Counted from the first letter of the stretch, positions 24,739 through 35,579 are shown. The stretch: 54,735 nucleotides of DNA from Fidelibacterota bacterium (GCA_029939575.1 JAOZSR010000010.1:5329-60063), one strand, 5' to 3'. The notes: generated by a model from the sequence alone, not told the origin. A program made the numbers and translations.

Positions 24739-25749
24739 TCAATATTTTATTGACAGCGTGAAAATATTTACAGCCTCCAGTCTTCCGTAATCAACAAAAG
24801 CGTAATCAATCTGCAATTTCAGAGATTGACTAAAGGTATACTTTAAACCGGCACCCATAGTCAGACCACCTTCCCTATTTTTTTGGAATAAGGCTCTTAG
24901 TCCTGTTCTCAGATAAAATATTTTGCTAATTTCAGCTTCTGTTCCAAGATTTACATATTCTGTATTATCGCTTGGATGAATAGCATCTGCTGACCAGGTC
25001 AGGCGCATAAACCTGTTTTCAAGCGCTTCACCTGATAATCCCACCCGAAAACTAAGAGGCAGAGGCCATCTGTCAAGCTGATATCCGGCTGGAATTTGAT
25101 CATTATTTCCATAGGATCCTTCATCCGGATCGTTATAAAACCGAACATCTCTGCCACTAAGTTTCATTTTTCCACCAAAATTCGAGATAGACATGCCTAA
25201 TCGAATATCTTTAAATTGGGTGATAAACAAGGCTCCAATATCAATAGCAGCTGTTTGAGCCGTCATATGCCATATCTTTTGCCCGATATATTTTACCTGC
25301 CCACCGATAGAAAATCTGTCGGTTAAGTTGTTTGAATAGGCTAAACCAATCGCAATATCCTGGGCATCAAAATACTCACCCGTTCCAAGTGGTTTTTCAA
25401 CCGACCTGACAGCCATATCACCATAATCCAAAACTGTATAATTAATCCCTACAACACCGTTCCTGCCAAAATCCATAGTACCGCCAAAATAAAAAAAATC
25501 GGTATTCACAAGCCAATTGGTTTGAGTAAAGGTAACTGCCTGAGTATGAAATCTTGATAAACCGGCCGGGTTATATTGCATTGCTGACATACTTCGTGGA
25601 TTTGCAACACCACTTTCTCCCATCCCCATAATATCAGCTACACTACCAATTTTCAAAAAATGGGCTACAGATGTCCCGGTTTTTGTCATAGTAAAAGCAA
25701 AACCGATACTTAAGGTCAATATTATTAGAATTTTTGAAATATTTTTCAT
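24739..25749 (-). CDS. PorV/PorQ-family outer-membrane protein
   Basis: A 336-residue outer-membrane barrel with a signal peptide (ISKILIILTLSIGFAFT) and the family opening GTSVAHFLKIGSVADIMGMG followed by GVANPRSMSAMQYNPAGLSR. PorV is the shuttle protein that carries T9SS substrates to the attachment complex; paralogues of unknown role are common in FCB genomes. The ATG at 25749 overlaps the stop of the upstream gene (ATGA), a sign of translational coupling, whereas an upstream reading at 25812 would overlap that gene by 67 bases. Being coupled to a large secreted protein, this copy may act specifically on it. Confidence 0.85.
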   Translation of the reverse strand: MKNISKILIILTLSIGFAFTMTKTGTSVAHFLKIGSVADIMGMGESGVANPRSMSAMQYNPAGLSRFHTQAVTFTQTNWLVNTDFFYFGGTMDFGRNGVVGINYTVLDYGDMAVRSVEKPLGTGEYFDAQDIAIGLAYSNNLTDRFSIGGQVKYIGQKIWHMTAQTAAIDIGALFITQFKDIRLGMSISNFGGKMKLSGRDVRFYNDPDEGSYGNNDQIPAGYQLDRWPLPLSFRVGLSGEALENRFMRLTWSADAIHPSDNTEYVNLGTEAEISKIFYLRTGLRALFQKNREGGLTMGAGLKYTFSQSLKLQIDYAFVDYGRLEAVNIFTLSIKY

Positions 25750-28700
25750 TTTATCACCGCAAATTTTCCAGTTTTTGTTCCTAATCCTGAGCTTTTGGCA
25801 TCCACGTGCCATAGATACATACCAAAGCCGATTTCCTGATTATCATTATTTAATAGATTGTAATATTCCGCTCCATTCCACATTGTACTATTATGTTCCA
25901 ATTTGCGGACAAGTTCACCCGCAACAGTATAAATTCTAATAGTACATTCCGGCGGGAGGTTTATAAATTGAATCCTGCGCTCACCTCGTCCGTAACCTGC
26001 ATGTTCAACTTTTGGTTCCCAAATAGCCTGTGCACAATACGGGTTTGGTACTACACCAATCATATCAAGAGGATCATCAATATTTTCCGGCTTATATGTA
26101 GCGGCTTTGGTAGAAAAAGTATAGATGTCATATTCCGAGAAAGGTCTTCCGATTCTTACTAAAAATTCATCTCCCGATTGTGGGAGAAGTGTATCAACAT
26201 CTGATGGTGGATATTTAAAAGTAATTTTCCAGGTAGTATTTTCTATTGATTGTTCACTATCTTTTAAAATTCCAATACTGGATTTTTTAAAGTTAAAAGT
26301 ATTGCTCACAGCGCCGATAATCAGGAATGGTGCCAAAAAGGTAGAATCTTTATAAGCAAAAGTAATGTCATATACTCTAAAAGGTGCATATTGTCCATAC
26401 TCGGTTGGTTCGTTTAAAAACTCCTCATCCCAAATTATTTTATAAGTATTAGGATATTTATCAGCCTCTTCATACCACTGTTCCACAAGATGTCCCATAT
26501 TTGATTCGCTCTTTGTCCATCCTGTATAATCCTCCATAATTTCTACTTTATCATCTTTCAATATTATTCGCATTCCATCAAAACTGGTATTTCCGTCCTC
26601 ACCATCAAAATAAGTATTTTCAAATACTGGTTGATATTTATATTTAATTAGAATGTTTTCACCGATGATCTCACTGCTGAATTTTACCCGACCCAAGATA
26701 GTATTTATTATATATAAACTTGTATCACAGGCTTGATTGTTACGTAGGACTTCAACATCTGTTATATGTACCTTTGGTAATTGTATCCAGCCATTATTTT
26801 CCGGAGTTAATTCATATTCATGAATTGTCTGATCTGTTACACTAAAAACCGTATCTGCCGGACCATCAGTTATTATTTTAAAAGATATCACATAATCAAT
26901 ATCATTTCTAATTAATGAATTATTGAGAATTTTTACTGATAATTCACCTGTTCCCGGTCCAAAATGCTGCAAACCATCTTCAGAAAAACCCGCTCCGGTC
27001 AGACCTGGAGAGTAAGCCTGAGGCACAATAGCAAGAGTATTCTTATCAAAAGAAATCTGTCCTGTAAAGGCATCTTTATTAATCGTTTTTGTACATTCAG
27101 ATGGCGGGATTTCCATTGTTCCGGTTGTATCACCGATATCGTAAGAACAAATCGCATAATAATATTTTACACCATTTGTAACTGTTGTATCAGTATATTC
27201 ATGTTTAAGTCCGGTATCACGCCCAAGATTATAATGGATTCCATTAATACCGACAAAAGACTCGCCCTTGATTCCGTCTTTCAGGTCAAATCTTACTATT
27301 GGTTGCCAAAAAGTTGCAATCCCGCTATTGTCTGTAATTGTATGAACTTCATTAAAACCTGGGTCAGTTGAGCGGTAAATCGCATAACCCTGGAAATCAT
27401 ATCCATAAACCGGATCCCAGGAATATTCCGCAATATCATCCCAATAAAGTGTAACTTTTCCATCACCAGCTATAGCTTCCAGAGTTGGCTTTTCCGGTGG
27501 TTTTGCAAATCGGTATCCACTATCATAAATATTTTGAACAACATTAGCAGTATTAAACAGATCATATTCATTTTCACCCATCAAAAGAGCTACAGAAAAC
27601 CGTTTTGTATCTCCTGCTTTCAGTGGGAAATAGCCTGATCCGTATAAAAATATATTATCAGCATTTTGAGCAATATCAGTAAAGGCGTTTTCCCTTCCAA
27701 CCTGGGTATATGGTTTTAATCTATTCCAAATTGATTTGTCATTTTTAATAGCATCTGATCCATATTGATAAGCATTAAAACTGGTTAAACCTATCTGGTC
27801 TGCTTCATCTAAATCAGAAACATCAAAATTTGGTTCACCTGGTTTAGTAGGATCGAATCTGTCTCCAGATGTAGGAACTCCATCTCCTTCGCCTTCATCA
27901 GGTCCCGGATAGGTTGGATCATCCGGTCCGATACCATCCATACCAACATCGTGTTTTTCCTCGTTCCAGTCTCCATCATCATCTATCCCATTAAACATTG
28001 ATTCATCAATCATTCCATCGCCATCATTATCAATACCATCATAGGGATTTCCCGGACTTTCTAAAAAAGAATAACCAAACCAACCGGTAACTCCGCCCCA
28101 TTCTCCTCTATTATCGCCATCATATCCATAAACCATATTTACATCAGTATCAAAATAAGCATAATCATCAGAGAAATCATTGGAGCCTCCGATATGTGGA
28201 TCACCAAACATACCAAATACAACTTTTTCATAATCATTTTCCGTTGTATTCGTTATTTCGTAAACAAAAAATATTGCATCTGAAGCCAGTACATTAGCCC
28301 ATTGGTAAGCTCTTACCTGTACTCTTAAACCCATTCCACCAACATCCTGATTATTTTTAAATGGGTAGAAAGGAAATTCCTGATTAAATCTATCATCCAT
28401 TACGTAATAAATTGCTTCGTCTGCTGTAGATGCGTTGGCTTTGTAGGTTCCCGGCCAATTTTCCCAGTTTTCCGGCCATGATTCAGGCTTTGTATAAAGT
28501 GCCAGGCTATTGCTTTCTTCGGCTGCATATCCTGCCAAAGGTTCCCAACCCCAGGGTTCATTCTCGGGAGATAATTCTTCCGAAGCTCCTGGTGCTCCAC
28601 CGTCAATCAATCCATCGGATATTATAAAAAAGGTCGTGTCATATAATTCATCGTTCTGATCGATGACCATTTGTCCACCCTCTTCTTTATAAGGGAAAAA

Positions 28701-29045
28701 ATGTCCATTAGTATCAACCGGAACTTCAATTCCTACCAGGGGACCAAACTCATAACCATATCCGTGATGTGAATATATCGGCCATTCCAAAGATGGTTCT
28801 TGTCCTGGTGCTCCTACAGAGCCAAAGTCAAAAACCAAAGTTCGAATAGAATTACCGGCCATTACTTCGGAACGTCTTTTAGGACGTTCAATGCTTGTGG
28901 TTCGTTTCAACAATTTTTGGTTATAATAATTTTGAATTTTTGACCTGGACCATTGTTTTGGAGAACCCTTTTGAAATGTATTCTGAGCAAAAATGATGTT
29001 CAGGCTGATTATAATCGTTATTGCAGGTATCAATACACGTTTCAT
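25746..29045 (-). CDS. Large secreted protein with DGDG loops, Fn3-like module and T9SS-like C-terminus
   Basis: A 1099-residue exported protein of a type usually found between a TonB receptor and a PorV gene in Calditrichota/KSB1/Marinimicrobia-like genomes; I know no assigned function. After the signal peptide (LIPAITIIISLNIIFA) comes a long N-terminal domain. Around residues 340-365 are calcium-type loops (DGIDNDGDGMIDES, GIDDDGDWNEE). A fibronectin type III-like module begins near PPEKPTLEAIAGDGKVTLYW. The last 90 residues (MIGVVPNPYCAQAIW, IRIYTVAGELVRKL, GFGMYLWHVDA, GKFAVIK) form a variant T9SS sorting domain. It lies 28 bases after the TonB receptor gene and is coupled to PorV. Confidence 0.75.
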   Translation of the reverse strand: MKRVLIPAITIIISLNIIFAQNTFQKGSPKQWSRSKIQNYYNQKLLKRTTSIERPKRRSEVMAGNSIRTLVFDFGSVGAPGQEPSLEWPIYSHHGYGYEFGPLVGIEVPVDTNGHFFPYKEEGGQMVIDQNDELYDTTFFIISDGLIDGGAPGASEELSPENEPWGWEPLAGYAAEESNSLALYTKPESWPENWENWPGTYKANASTADEAIYYVMDDRFNQEFPFYPFKNNQDVGGMGLRVQVRAYQWANVLASDAIFFVYEITNTTENDYEKVVFGMFGDPHIGGSNDFSDDYAYFDTDVNMVYGYDGDNRGEWGGVTGWFGYSFLESPGNPYDGIDNDGDGMIDESMFNGIDDDGDWNEEKHDVGMDGIGPDDPTYPGPDEGEGDGVPTSGDRFDPTKPGEPNFDVSDLDEADQIGLTSFNAYQYGSDAIKNDKSIWNRLKPYTQVGRENAFTDIAQNADNIFLYGSGYFPLKAGDTKRFSVALLMGENEYDLFNTANVVQNIYDSGYRFAKPPEKPTLEAIAGDGKVTLYWDDIAEYSWDPVYGYDFQGYAIYRSTDPGFNEVHTITDNSGIATFWQPIVRFDLKDGIKGESFVGINGIHYNLGRDTGLKHEYTDTTVTNGVKYYYAICSYDIGDTTGTMEIPPSECTKTINKDAFTGQISFDKNTLAIVPQAYSPGLTGAGFSEDGLQHFGPGTGELSVKILNNSLIRNDIDYVISFKIITDGPADTVFSVTDQTIHEYELTPENNGWIQLPKVHITDVEVLRNNQACDTSLYIINTILGRVKFSSEIIGENILIKYKYQPVFENTYFDGEDGNTSFDGMRIILKDDKVEIMEDYTGWTKSESNMGHLVEQWYEEADKYPNTYKIIWDEEFLNEPTEYGQYAPFRVYDITFAYKDSTFLAPFLIIGAVSNTFNFKKSSIGILKDSEQSIENTTWKITFKYPPSDVDTLLPQSGDEFLVRIGRPFSEYDIYTFSTKAATYKPENIDDPLDMIGVVPNPYCAQAIWEPKVEHAGYGRGERRIQFINLPPECTIRIYTVAGELVRKLEHNSTMWNGAEYYNLLNNDNQEIGFGMYLWHVDAKSSGLGTKTGKFAVIK

Positions 29046-29073
29046 ATTTATTTAATTCCTTATTTATTTAATA

Positions 29074-31887
29074 TTATTTGAAAGAAAAATTATAACTTAA
29101 ACCAATTAATATTTGTCTTGGGTTTGAATAATATGTAGGTCTGTATAAATATTCATCCAATGAATGAACAGCCGGATTATCCTGATGATCTGATACAGAT
29201 TGACCGGCATAGGTTGGAACCAGAGACGATCCGGCTCGTCCTGTATCATTATGGACATAGTTTTCATTTTTTCTATCAAATAAATTATATATTTTTACAA
29301 CACATTTTATCCTGCTGTTTCCAAGTTTAAAATATTTATATAAATACAAATCTGTTGTAAAGTGAAAGGGTTTTTGATCGGAATTTTCTTTAGCATCTTT
29401 TTGTCCCTGAACCTGGGGGGTATAGGGTCTTCCGGTTTCAAAACTATTTAATAAACTTATTCCCAAATCCCTTGTAGGTGTTATCGACAATTTTGCTTTT
29501 ATAGAATGCCTGATATCCCAATCCAATGGAATCACATATTTTTCTGATTCAACCGGAGGAATGCTTTGATTGTCATAATATTGAGCATCAGGTGATGATG
29601 AATTACCCTCTGCCAACTGGTAAGTATAATCAAGGTTCATGGTAAAAGCCCGTCCGCTTCTCTGGGTATAAGAAAAAGTAGCACCTCTAATGTTACCGTA
29701 ATCTTTGGTTGTATAGCGAGTATATCTAAACCATTGATCTATGAAATTATATTCTGAACTTAGCCAGTTAATAATATCTCTATAAAAAATCGTAATATCA
29801 ATTGAATTAATTGGACTTAACTGCTGTTGTAAACCAAACTCGTACATAACAGTTTTTTGAGCTTCCAAATCAGGATTACCAAACCTGGTAAGTCCGGATC
29901 CTTTTTTTAGATTGGGATTACGATATAAGTGAGTAAATGAAGGCATTTGGAAAAAATGACCATAAGAAAAATGGATAAAACCCTGATCGGTAATTGGAAA
30001 ACTGACTCCTAACCTGGGGCTTACCTGAGATTTTGGTTTAACTTTGACAGTATCTGAGCCGGCCGGGCTGGTTTCATCGGAAAAGTCATAATCATTGGCA
30101 TCAAAATAATCATATCTCAAACCGGCCTGAATTATAATATCCTGAATTTCAATCTTATCCTGGAAATAAGCAGAAAAATCCCAGGGTTTTTTTGTATAAT
30201 TATCATGGCCTGCAGTTTGACTACTTTGAATATATGGTTGCCACATTGTACGATCACTCATCTCAATAGCAGAATTAATTGTGCGCCGTTTATAGGCGTT
30301 GAACTCCAATCCTGTTTTAACCAAATGAATTTTTGTCAACTGAGATGTAAAATCATACTTGGCAGTCCAGGTATCATAATCACTTACATAATAACCGGTT
30401 CGCTGGCCACCATAAACAAAATGATAGGCAGGCACATCAGAACGTCCCTGTAGGGGAACATAAATTGCATTACCATCCTGGTCTTCATTGGGTAGAAATG
30501 CTCCAAATTCTTTGATAAAATCCCAATCAATCGAAAGATTTTCCAATTGGCCATTATTATTTAGGTCTTCATCAAATCCACCAAAACCCAAAGTATCATT
30601 AATACCATTGCCATTAATATCCTCATTCCAGTTAAATGGCATATCCAATTTACTGTGATAGGTTTCGGCATAATGTTTTTTATAAGATCCTTTGAAAGTC
30701 ATAAAAGTCTTATTAGAAACAGACTGGGTGATATGCAAAGCATGAAGATAATTGATACTTTCATTTGTATAACGTCCATCAGGATTATATTTCCAGGTAT
30801 GAACATAGTTTTGCCATTCTCCATTACTTCCGTAAAACTGGTATTTAACTTTTGTATTTTTTAAAGGGCGAAAAACAACATTTCCTAATACTTTTTGGCT
30901 ATTACTGGTATTCATAGCCACATCTTCTCCGTCGCCTCCCATATCAATTTGCCATTCATCCCCGATAAAATTGTACCTATCATATTTGGAATGCTCTCTT
31001 TTCCCAAATAACCAGCCATCTGAATTATTAAATGTACCAGTGATAAAAAATGAGCCTGATGGTAATAATGGAATGGGGCCACTAAAATTGATATCATATC
31101 TTTCAAAAGTTAACGGATTAAATTGATCTACATTAGAAAAAATATCAGTATTTTGTGAATACATATCTCCAAACTGGGTGGTTATTTTGCCCTCAAATTT
31201 TTTCATTCCTTCTTTGGTGGAAATTGATACAATTCCGCTCATGGCTTTACCATATTCCGCATTAAAAGTGCCGGAAATCAAGGTCAACTCGGATATTACA
31301 TCATTGGAAATTGAAAGACCGATATCATCGGACACAGAAATTCCATCCATCATGTAAACCACTTCTGTTGATCGGCCCCCGCGAATGTGGATTTTTCCAT
31401 CAGATCCGGTTGTGACACCGGCTTGGGTTGTTAAAATCGCTTTTGGACTTTCGGCAGGTAAATTTTCTATTTCATCGGCACTGACCGTTTTTTTAGATGA
31501 AGTTAAATCGGCCTGCACCAGGGGACGTGTCGCTACTACCACAACCTCTTCTCCTTGCAAAGAAGCTACTTCCATTTGAATATCAATTTTTGTTGTATGA
31601 TCAGATAAGACGCGAATATCTGTCATCAGCACATTTTTATAACCAATCATAGTTACTTTTAATTGATAAATACCCGGAGGAATATTTAAAATGCTAAAAT
31701 ATCCGTCTGTATCAGTCGCTGCGCCTTGCATTGTTTCTCCCAAAACTATATTAACACCAATTAAAGGCGTACCATCTGATGATTGGGTTACTATTCCGGC
31801 AATTTTACCTTTTGTACCACCAAGGAGGCTACATACCAAAAGGAGATTTAAAAAGATAATCCTAGTTATTTTTTTTAATTCCATCAT
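29074..31887 (-). CDS. TonB-dependent receptor with CarboxypepD-reg-like N-terminus
   Basis: A 937-residue outer-membrane transporter. The signal peptide (IIFLNLLLVCSLLGG) is followed by a carboxypeptidase regulatory-like beta-sandwich (residues about 25-115: GKIAGIVTQSSDGTPLIGVN, TDTDGYFSILNIPPG), a plug domain (about 120-230: IHIRGGRSTEVVYMMDGISV) and a 22-strand barrel ending in ILIGLSYNFSFK with a terminal aromatic residue. It imports or exports a bulky ligand using TonB energy. With the following DGDG protein and PorV gene it makes a three-gene operon, analogous in form to SusCD systems but without a SusD. Confidence 0.9.
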   Translation of the reverse strand: MMELKKITRIIFLNLLLVCSLLGGTKGKIAGIVTQSSDGTPLIGVNIVLGETMQGAATDTDGYFSILNIPPGIYQLKVTMIGYKNVLMTDIRVLSDHTTKIDIQMEVASLQGEEVVVVATRPLVQADLTSSKKTVSADEIENLPAESPKAILTTQAGVTTGSDGKIHIRGGRSTEVVYMMDGISVSDDIGLSISNDVISELTLISGTFNAEYGKAMSGIVSISTKEGMKKFEGKITTQFGDMYSQNTDIFSNVDQFNPLTFERYDINFSGPIPLLPSGSFFITGTFNNSDGWLFGKREHSKYDRYNFIGDEWQIDMGGDGEDVAMNTSNSQKVLGNVVFRPLKNTKVKYQFYGSNGEWQNYVHTWKYNPDGRYTNESINYLHALHITQSVSNKTFMTFKGSYKKHYAETYHSKLDMPFNWNEDINGNGINDTLGFGGFDEDLNNNGQLENLSIDWDFIKEFGAFLPNEDQDGNAIYVPLQGRSDVPAYHFVYGGQRTGYYVSDYDTWTAKYDFTSQLTKIHLVKTGLEFNAYKRRTINSAIEMSDRTMWQPYIQSSQTAGHDNYTKKPWDFSAYFQDKIEIQDIIIQAGLRYDYFDANDYDFSDETSPAGSDTVKVKPKSQVSPRLGVSFPITDQGFIHFSYGHFFQMPSFTHLYRNPNLKKGSGLTRFGNPDLEAQKTVMYEFGLQQQLSPINSIDITIFYRDIINWLSSEYNFIDQWFRYTRYTTKDYGNIRGATFSYTQRSGRAFTMNLDYTYQLAEGNSSSPDAQYYDNQSIPPVESEKYVIPLDWDIRHSIKAKLSITPTRDLGISLLNSFETGRPYTPQVQGQKDAKENSDQKPFHFTTDLYLYKYFKLGNSRIKCVVKIYNLFDRKNENYVHNDTGRAGSSLVPTYAGQSVSDHQDNPAVHSLDEYLYRPTYYSNPRQILIGLSYNFSFK

Positions 31888-32019
31888 ATTTTTTCTTCTT
31901 GTGAGATTAATGTTTTTTACAATCCGCGTTTTTTAAAAAGTTTTATAAAACCGAAAAAAATCGCGATCATAACTATTTCAATTCCGGTCAAAAATCATTT
32001 CTAACTGCGATGTTTTATA

Positions 32020-32051
32020 AATAATAGGGCAATATGAATTGCCCTATTATT
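32020..32051 (-). terminator. Intrinsic terminator after the FG-GAP protein gene
   Basis: A perfect 14-bp stem (AATAATAGGGCAAT and its complement) with a four-base loop begins 15 bases after the stop codon at 32066 on the minus strand. The flanking sequence is AT-rich. It separates the FG-GAP gene from the TonB receptor operon. Confidence 0.8.
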
Positions 32052-32065
32052 ATTGTGAAGTTTGC

Positions 32066-33862
32066 TTATTTAATAAGTGTTACTTTTCTTGTTTTTGAAT
32101 AATTGCCAAATTTCAGGGCATAAATATAAGTTCCTGAAGATACAATTTTTCCATTTGTATCACGGCCGTTCCAAACAACATTATAAGTACCGGGATTTTG
32201 ATTTTTGTTAACAAGTTCAACAACCTTGTTACCCAAGAGATCATAAACAACGAGTGAAATCTCTTTTTGGATCGGTAATGTGTATTGAATATTGGTTGTT
32301 GGGTTAAAAGGATTTGGATAAGCGTGTTCCAGTTTGTAATCAGCCGGCGTAATTACAGAATATTCCTTAATTGAAACCTCTGTAGCAAGAGTAGAATCTC
32401 CATATTCACAAACTCTGACTGACCAACTATGAGGATTTAGTATCATGGTAGTGTCAGTACCTTCAATAACTGTTATTGAATCAGGTACTGATTGATGAGC
32501 ACTTACTATTTCCAGATGTCCGTCACCATCAAGGTCAGCTACATCCATTTTTGCAACAAAACCCGCAGCAAGTGTATCGGTATTCCAAAAGCCCCAGGTA
32601 GTTCCGTCAAAGGATTTGATATCCCCTTTTGATCCGGAAGATCCACCAAAATAAACTTCATTGATACCATTACCATCAAAATCTCCTGATGTTGCACCAA
32701 ATGTTGCACCAATGTTAGTACCACCGGTTGTATCAGATATCATTTCAGTTTCATCTGCTGTAAAGTTTGTAGCATCATCATCAGAATCGAAAAATTTCCA
32801 AACATTTCCTGTATAATAATTGGCTGCATATACTTCATCTTTGCCATCATCATCAAGATCAGCAACTGTGGCATTCATCAAAACAGTATGATCACCACCT
32901 GTTTCCCCATTTACATAAGTTGTATCACCAAAAGAATAAGTATCAGGACCGGTAGCTTCTACAAAAAAGTTGTTAAAACCATTCCAGGCATGACAATATA
33001 TTTCTTTTTGTGAATCTCCATCAATATCACAAACAGCAACATTGATTGCTGATCCGCCACCTAATCTGTTTTCTCTTCCAAATAATGGACTGTCTTTTGT
33101 AACTGTTCCCATATCAATGTCTCTGGCAGAGGTTGCAAACTCAGCAGTTATATCCCCGGCTAACCCCTGAAGATCGCCAGTTGCGGACAACACACCAAAA
33201 AAATCTTCAGAATGGCCATATGTAGTAGTATCAGTTGCAGTTGTGTCAATTCTGTCAGTTACATATGAAGGTCCGTTAGAAGCAAAAATCAATTCTTCTG
33301 TTCCATCATTATCTACATCATTGATAACAAAATACTCTACACGCAATTGGGTAAGTAAGCCTTCACCATTGAAATTAAAGCGGGCGCCAAGATCATTCAG
33401 GCTAAAGAATACAACATCTTTAAAACCGTTGTCAGCGCCTGATGCTTCATAAATATAAAGCCCGGCTTTTGCATCGTTGGAATATCTTCCTCTGAAAAAG
33501 ATAACTTCGCCCATGCCATCACCATCCAGATCACCTGTTTGGACTATTCTGGTTCCTGAAGAATAAGCAGCGTCAGTTGTTGATGTATCAGAATTCCATA
33601 CCTGTTCCATAACACCTTCAGCTGTTACTTCCAGGCCGACTACACCACCACCATGACCATAATGAACAGCATATACTTCCTTTAGACCATCGCCATCAAG
33701 GTCAGCTCCAGCTGTCAGGCCTCTTGATCCCATTGCTCCGTGCCTTACATCCATTGAATCAGCTGGGTCAAATACATCATGACCGGCCAGGAAAAAATCC
33801 TGAGCAGACAGACAACCTACTAATAACAAAGTCAGAGTTAAAAGTTTTACCAATTTTTTCAT
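32066..33862 (-). CDS. Secreted FG-GAP/VCBS-repeat protein with T9SS type A sorting domain
   Basis: A 598-residue exported protein. After the signal peptide (LVKLLTLTLLLVGCLSAQ) come about seven calcium-binding FG-GAP blades spaced along the chain: DLDGDGLKEVY, DLDGDGMGEVI, DVDNDGTEELI, DIDGDSQKEIY, DLDDDGKDEVY, DFDGNGINEVY and DLDGDGHLEIV, consistent with one seven-bladed integrin-like propeller. The last 85 residues are a classic type A sorting domain (YPNPFNPTTNIQYTLP, VVYDLLGNKVVELV, SSGTYIYALKFG). The ATG at 33862 has AAGGAG close upstream. Probably a cell-surface adhesion or binding protein. Confidence 0.87.
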   Translation of the reverse strand: MKKLVKLLTLTLLLVGCLSAQDFFLAGHDVFDPADSMDVRHGAMGSRGLTAGADLDGDGLKEVYAVHYGHGGGVVGLEVTAEGVMEQVWNSDTSTTDAAYSSGTRIVQTGDLDGDGMGEVIFFRGRYSNDAKAGLYIYEASGADNGFKDVVFFSLNDLGARFNFNGEGLLTQLRVEYFVINDVDNDGTEELIFASNGPSYVTDRIDTTATDTTTYGHSEDFFGVLSATGDLQGLAGDITAEFATSARDIDMGTVTKDSPLFGRENRLGGGSAINVAVCDIDGDSQKEIYCHAWNGFNNFFVEATGPDTYSFGDTTYVNGETGGDHTVLMNATVADLDDDGKDEVYAANYYTGNVWKFFDSDDDATNFTADETEMISDTTGGTNIGATFGATSGDFDGNGINEVYFGGSSGSKGDIKSFDGTTWGFWNTDTLAAGFVAKMDVADLDGDGHLEIVSAHQSVPDSITVIEGTDTTMILNPHSWSVRVCEYGDSTLATEVSIKEYSVITPADYKLEHAYPNPFNPTTNIQYTLPIQKEISLVVYDLLGNKVVELVNKNQNPGTYNVVWNGRDTNGKIVSSGTYIYALKFGNYSKTRKVTLIK

Positions 33863-33973
33863 TTCTTCTCCTTTTTTTTTGTTTGTACTACAATACAATT
33901 ATTTCCTGTTTTTTTCAACATTATATAAGCTAACAAAACAAATAAGAAAATAAAGAAAATTCCCTATCATAAT

Positions 33974-35512
33974 TTACTTTAATTCTGCTTTTGTCAAAAA
34001 ATATTGATATAGATTTCCAATTAACACGGTTATTGAGGTGCCAATAAAGGTAAACCAAACCCAGTGAAAGAGAGGGCTCTCACCTTTAAGAATTGGTATT
34101 AGAACGATCAAAACCATTACAATTATCCCACTCGCAAACCCTGTTATTGCTGCTTTTTGTTTAACCTTATCAAATAACGACCCAAGGATAAAAGTTCCAA
34201 GCAAACCACCGTAAGTTATCGAAGCAATTCCTAAAGCAATTTCTACTACTGAATGTAAAATGCCAATAAACAAAAACGCGATCAGACTCAGAGCGATGCC
34301 CCAGCCAATAGTAATAAGCCTGGAAATGTATAAATCTTTTTTAGGACTATTGTTTTGACCGGCATACGGTTTATATAAATCCAACATAGTTGACGATGAT
34401 AATGAAGAAATTGAACCGGCAAGAGTAGACATGGCAGCTGCAAAAAGACCGGCCAGTATCAAACCCTTGACCCCGACAGGTAAATAATTTACAATAAAGT
34501 GGGGAAAAATTTCGTCATGCTTGGCAAAAGGCGCTGCTTCTGTACCGGGAATTACTCCTTTGTAAAAAGCAAATAAAAGTAATCCCACAAAAAGGAATAG
34601 GGCGAACTGAATAATAACAATTATTCCACTGGTTATTATGGCTTTCCTACTATCTTTTAGATTTTTTGCTGTTAGTAATCTTTGTACAATGAGTTGATCT
34701 GTACCATGTGACGCCATTGATAAAAAGCAACCTCCGAGTAAACTGCCAATTAAGGTATAGGAGTCGCTAAAAAAATGTTTTATCCCATTATCAAAGCCAA
34801 GATTGATTATCTCAAATTTGTTTGTATCTCCTGCAAGTCTGATAATATTAGCTATTCCATTTGGCATAATAGAGTTTATAACAAAGATTGTGATTATTAC
34901 TCCTCCAATATAGATTCCCATTTGTAAAACATCAACCCATATCACTCCTTTGATTCCTCCAAAAAAAGTATAAACCAAAGTAATACTTGTTATAATAAAA
35001 ATAGAAATTATATAGATTCCTATATTTGAAGAATTACTAAAATAATGAAAAGATTTCAGTATAACAGCCAATGGAATGGCTGTGGCGAATAATCTAACTC
35101 CTCCACCAATCGTCTGGGTTACCAGAAAAACTGAAGATGCGAAATTTTTTGTTTGTGCGCCAAATCTATTATCAAGCATTGAATAAGCAGTTTGTAAATT
35201 TCCTTTGGCATAAGCGGGAAGAAATATAAAACTGATTATAATTCTACCAATTAAATATCCCATCGTTACTTGCAGAAAATTTAAATTTGATAGATATGCC
35301 AGGCCCGGAATACTAATAAATGTCAGAGTGCTGGTTTCTGTGGCCACTATAGAAAAAGTGATTGCCCACCAGGGCACATTTTTATCACCAACAAAATAGG
35401 AAGTTGAAGATTTTTGTTTTCCTCCGGCAAAACTGCCAATAAGAGCAACAATAACTAAATATAAAACTAATATGATAAAATCAAGTAAGCTAAAAGTAAT
35501 CAAAAAAAACAC
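33974..35512 (-). CDS. Sodium:solute symporter family protein
   Basis: A 512-residue inner-membrane protein with about 13 helices and SSS-family motifs: SYFVGDKNVPWWAITFSIVA near the N-terminus, GGIKGVIWVDVLQM in the middle and the FAAAMSTLAGSISSLSSSTM sodium-site region. SSS proteins take up sugars, amino acids, sialic acid or other solutes with sodium. The substrate is not evident. It begins 67 bases beyond the lamin-tail gene stop codon on the same strand and may be read through from that operon. Confidence 0.9.
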   Translation of the reverse strand: MFFLITFSLLDFIILVLYLVIVALIGSFAGGKQKSSTSYFVGDKNVPWWAITFSIVATETSTLTFISIPGLAYLSNLNFLQVTMGYLIGRIIISFIFLPAYAKGNLQTAYSMLDNRFGAQTKNFASSVFLVTQTIGGGVRLFATAIPLAVILKSFHYFSNSSNIGIYIISIFIITSITLVYTFFGGIKGVIWVDVLQMGIYIGGVIITIFVINSIMPNGIANIIRLAGDTNKFEIINLGFDNGIKHFFSDSYTLIGSLLGGCFLSMASHGTDQLIVQRLLTAKNLKDSRKAIITSGIIVIIQFALFLFVGLLLFAFYKGVIPGTEAAPFAKHDEIFPHFIVNYLPVGVKGLILAGLFAAAMSTLAGSISSLSSSTMLDLYKPYAGQNNSPKKDLYISRLITIGWGIALSLIAFLFIGILHSVVEIALGIASITYGGLLGTFILGSLFDKVKQKAAITGFASGIIVMVLIVLIPILKGESPLFHWVWFTFIGTSITVLIGNLYQYFLTKAELK

Positions 35513-35579
35513 CCCATTTTATTGATAATTAATTTAACTAACTTACTAAAAAAATAAAAATACTTTTTTGAATTTTAAA

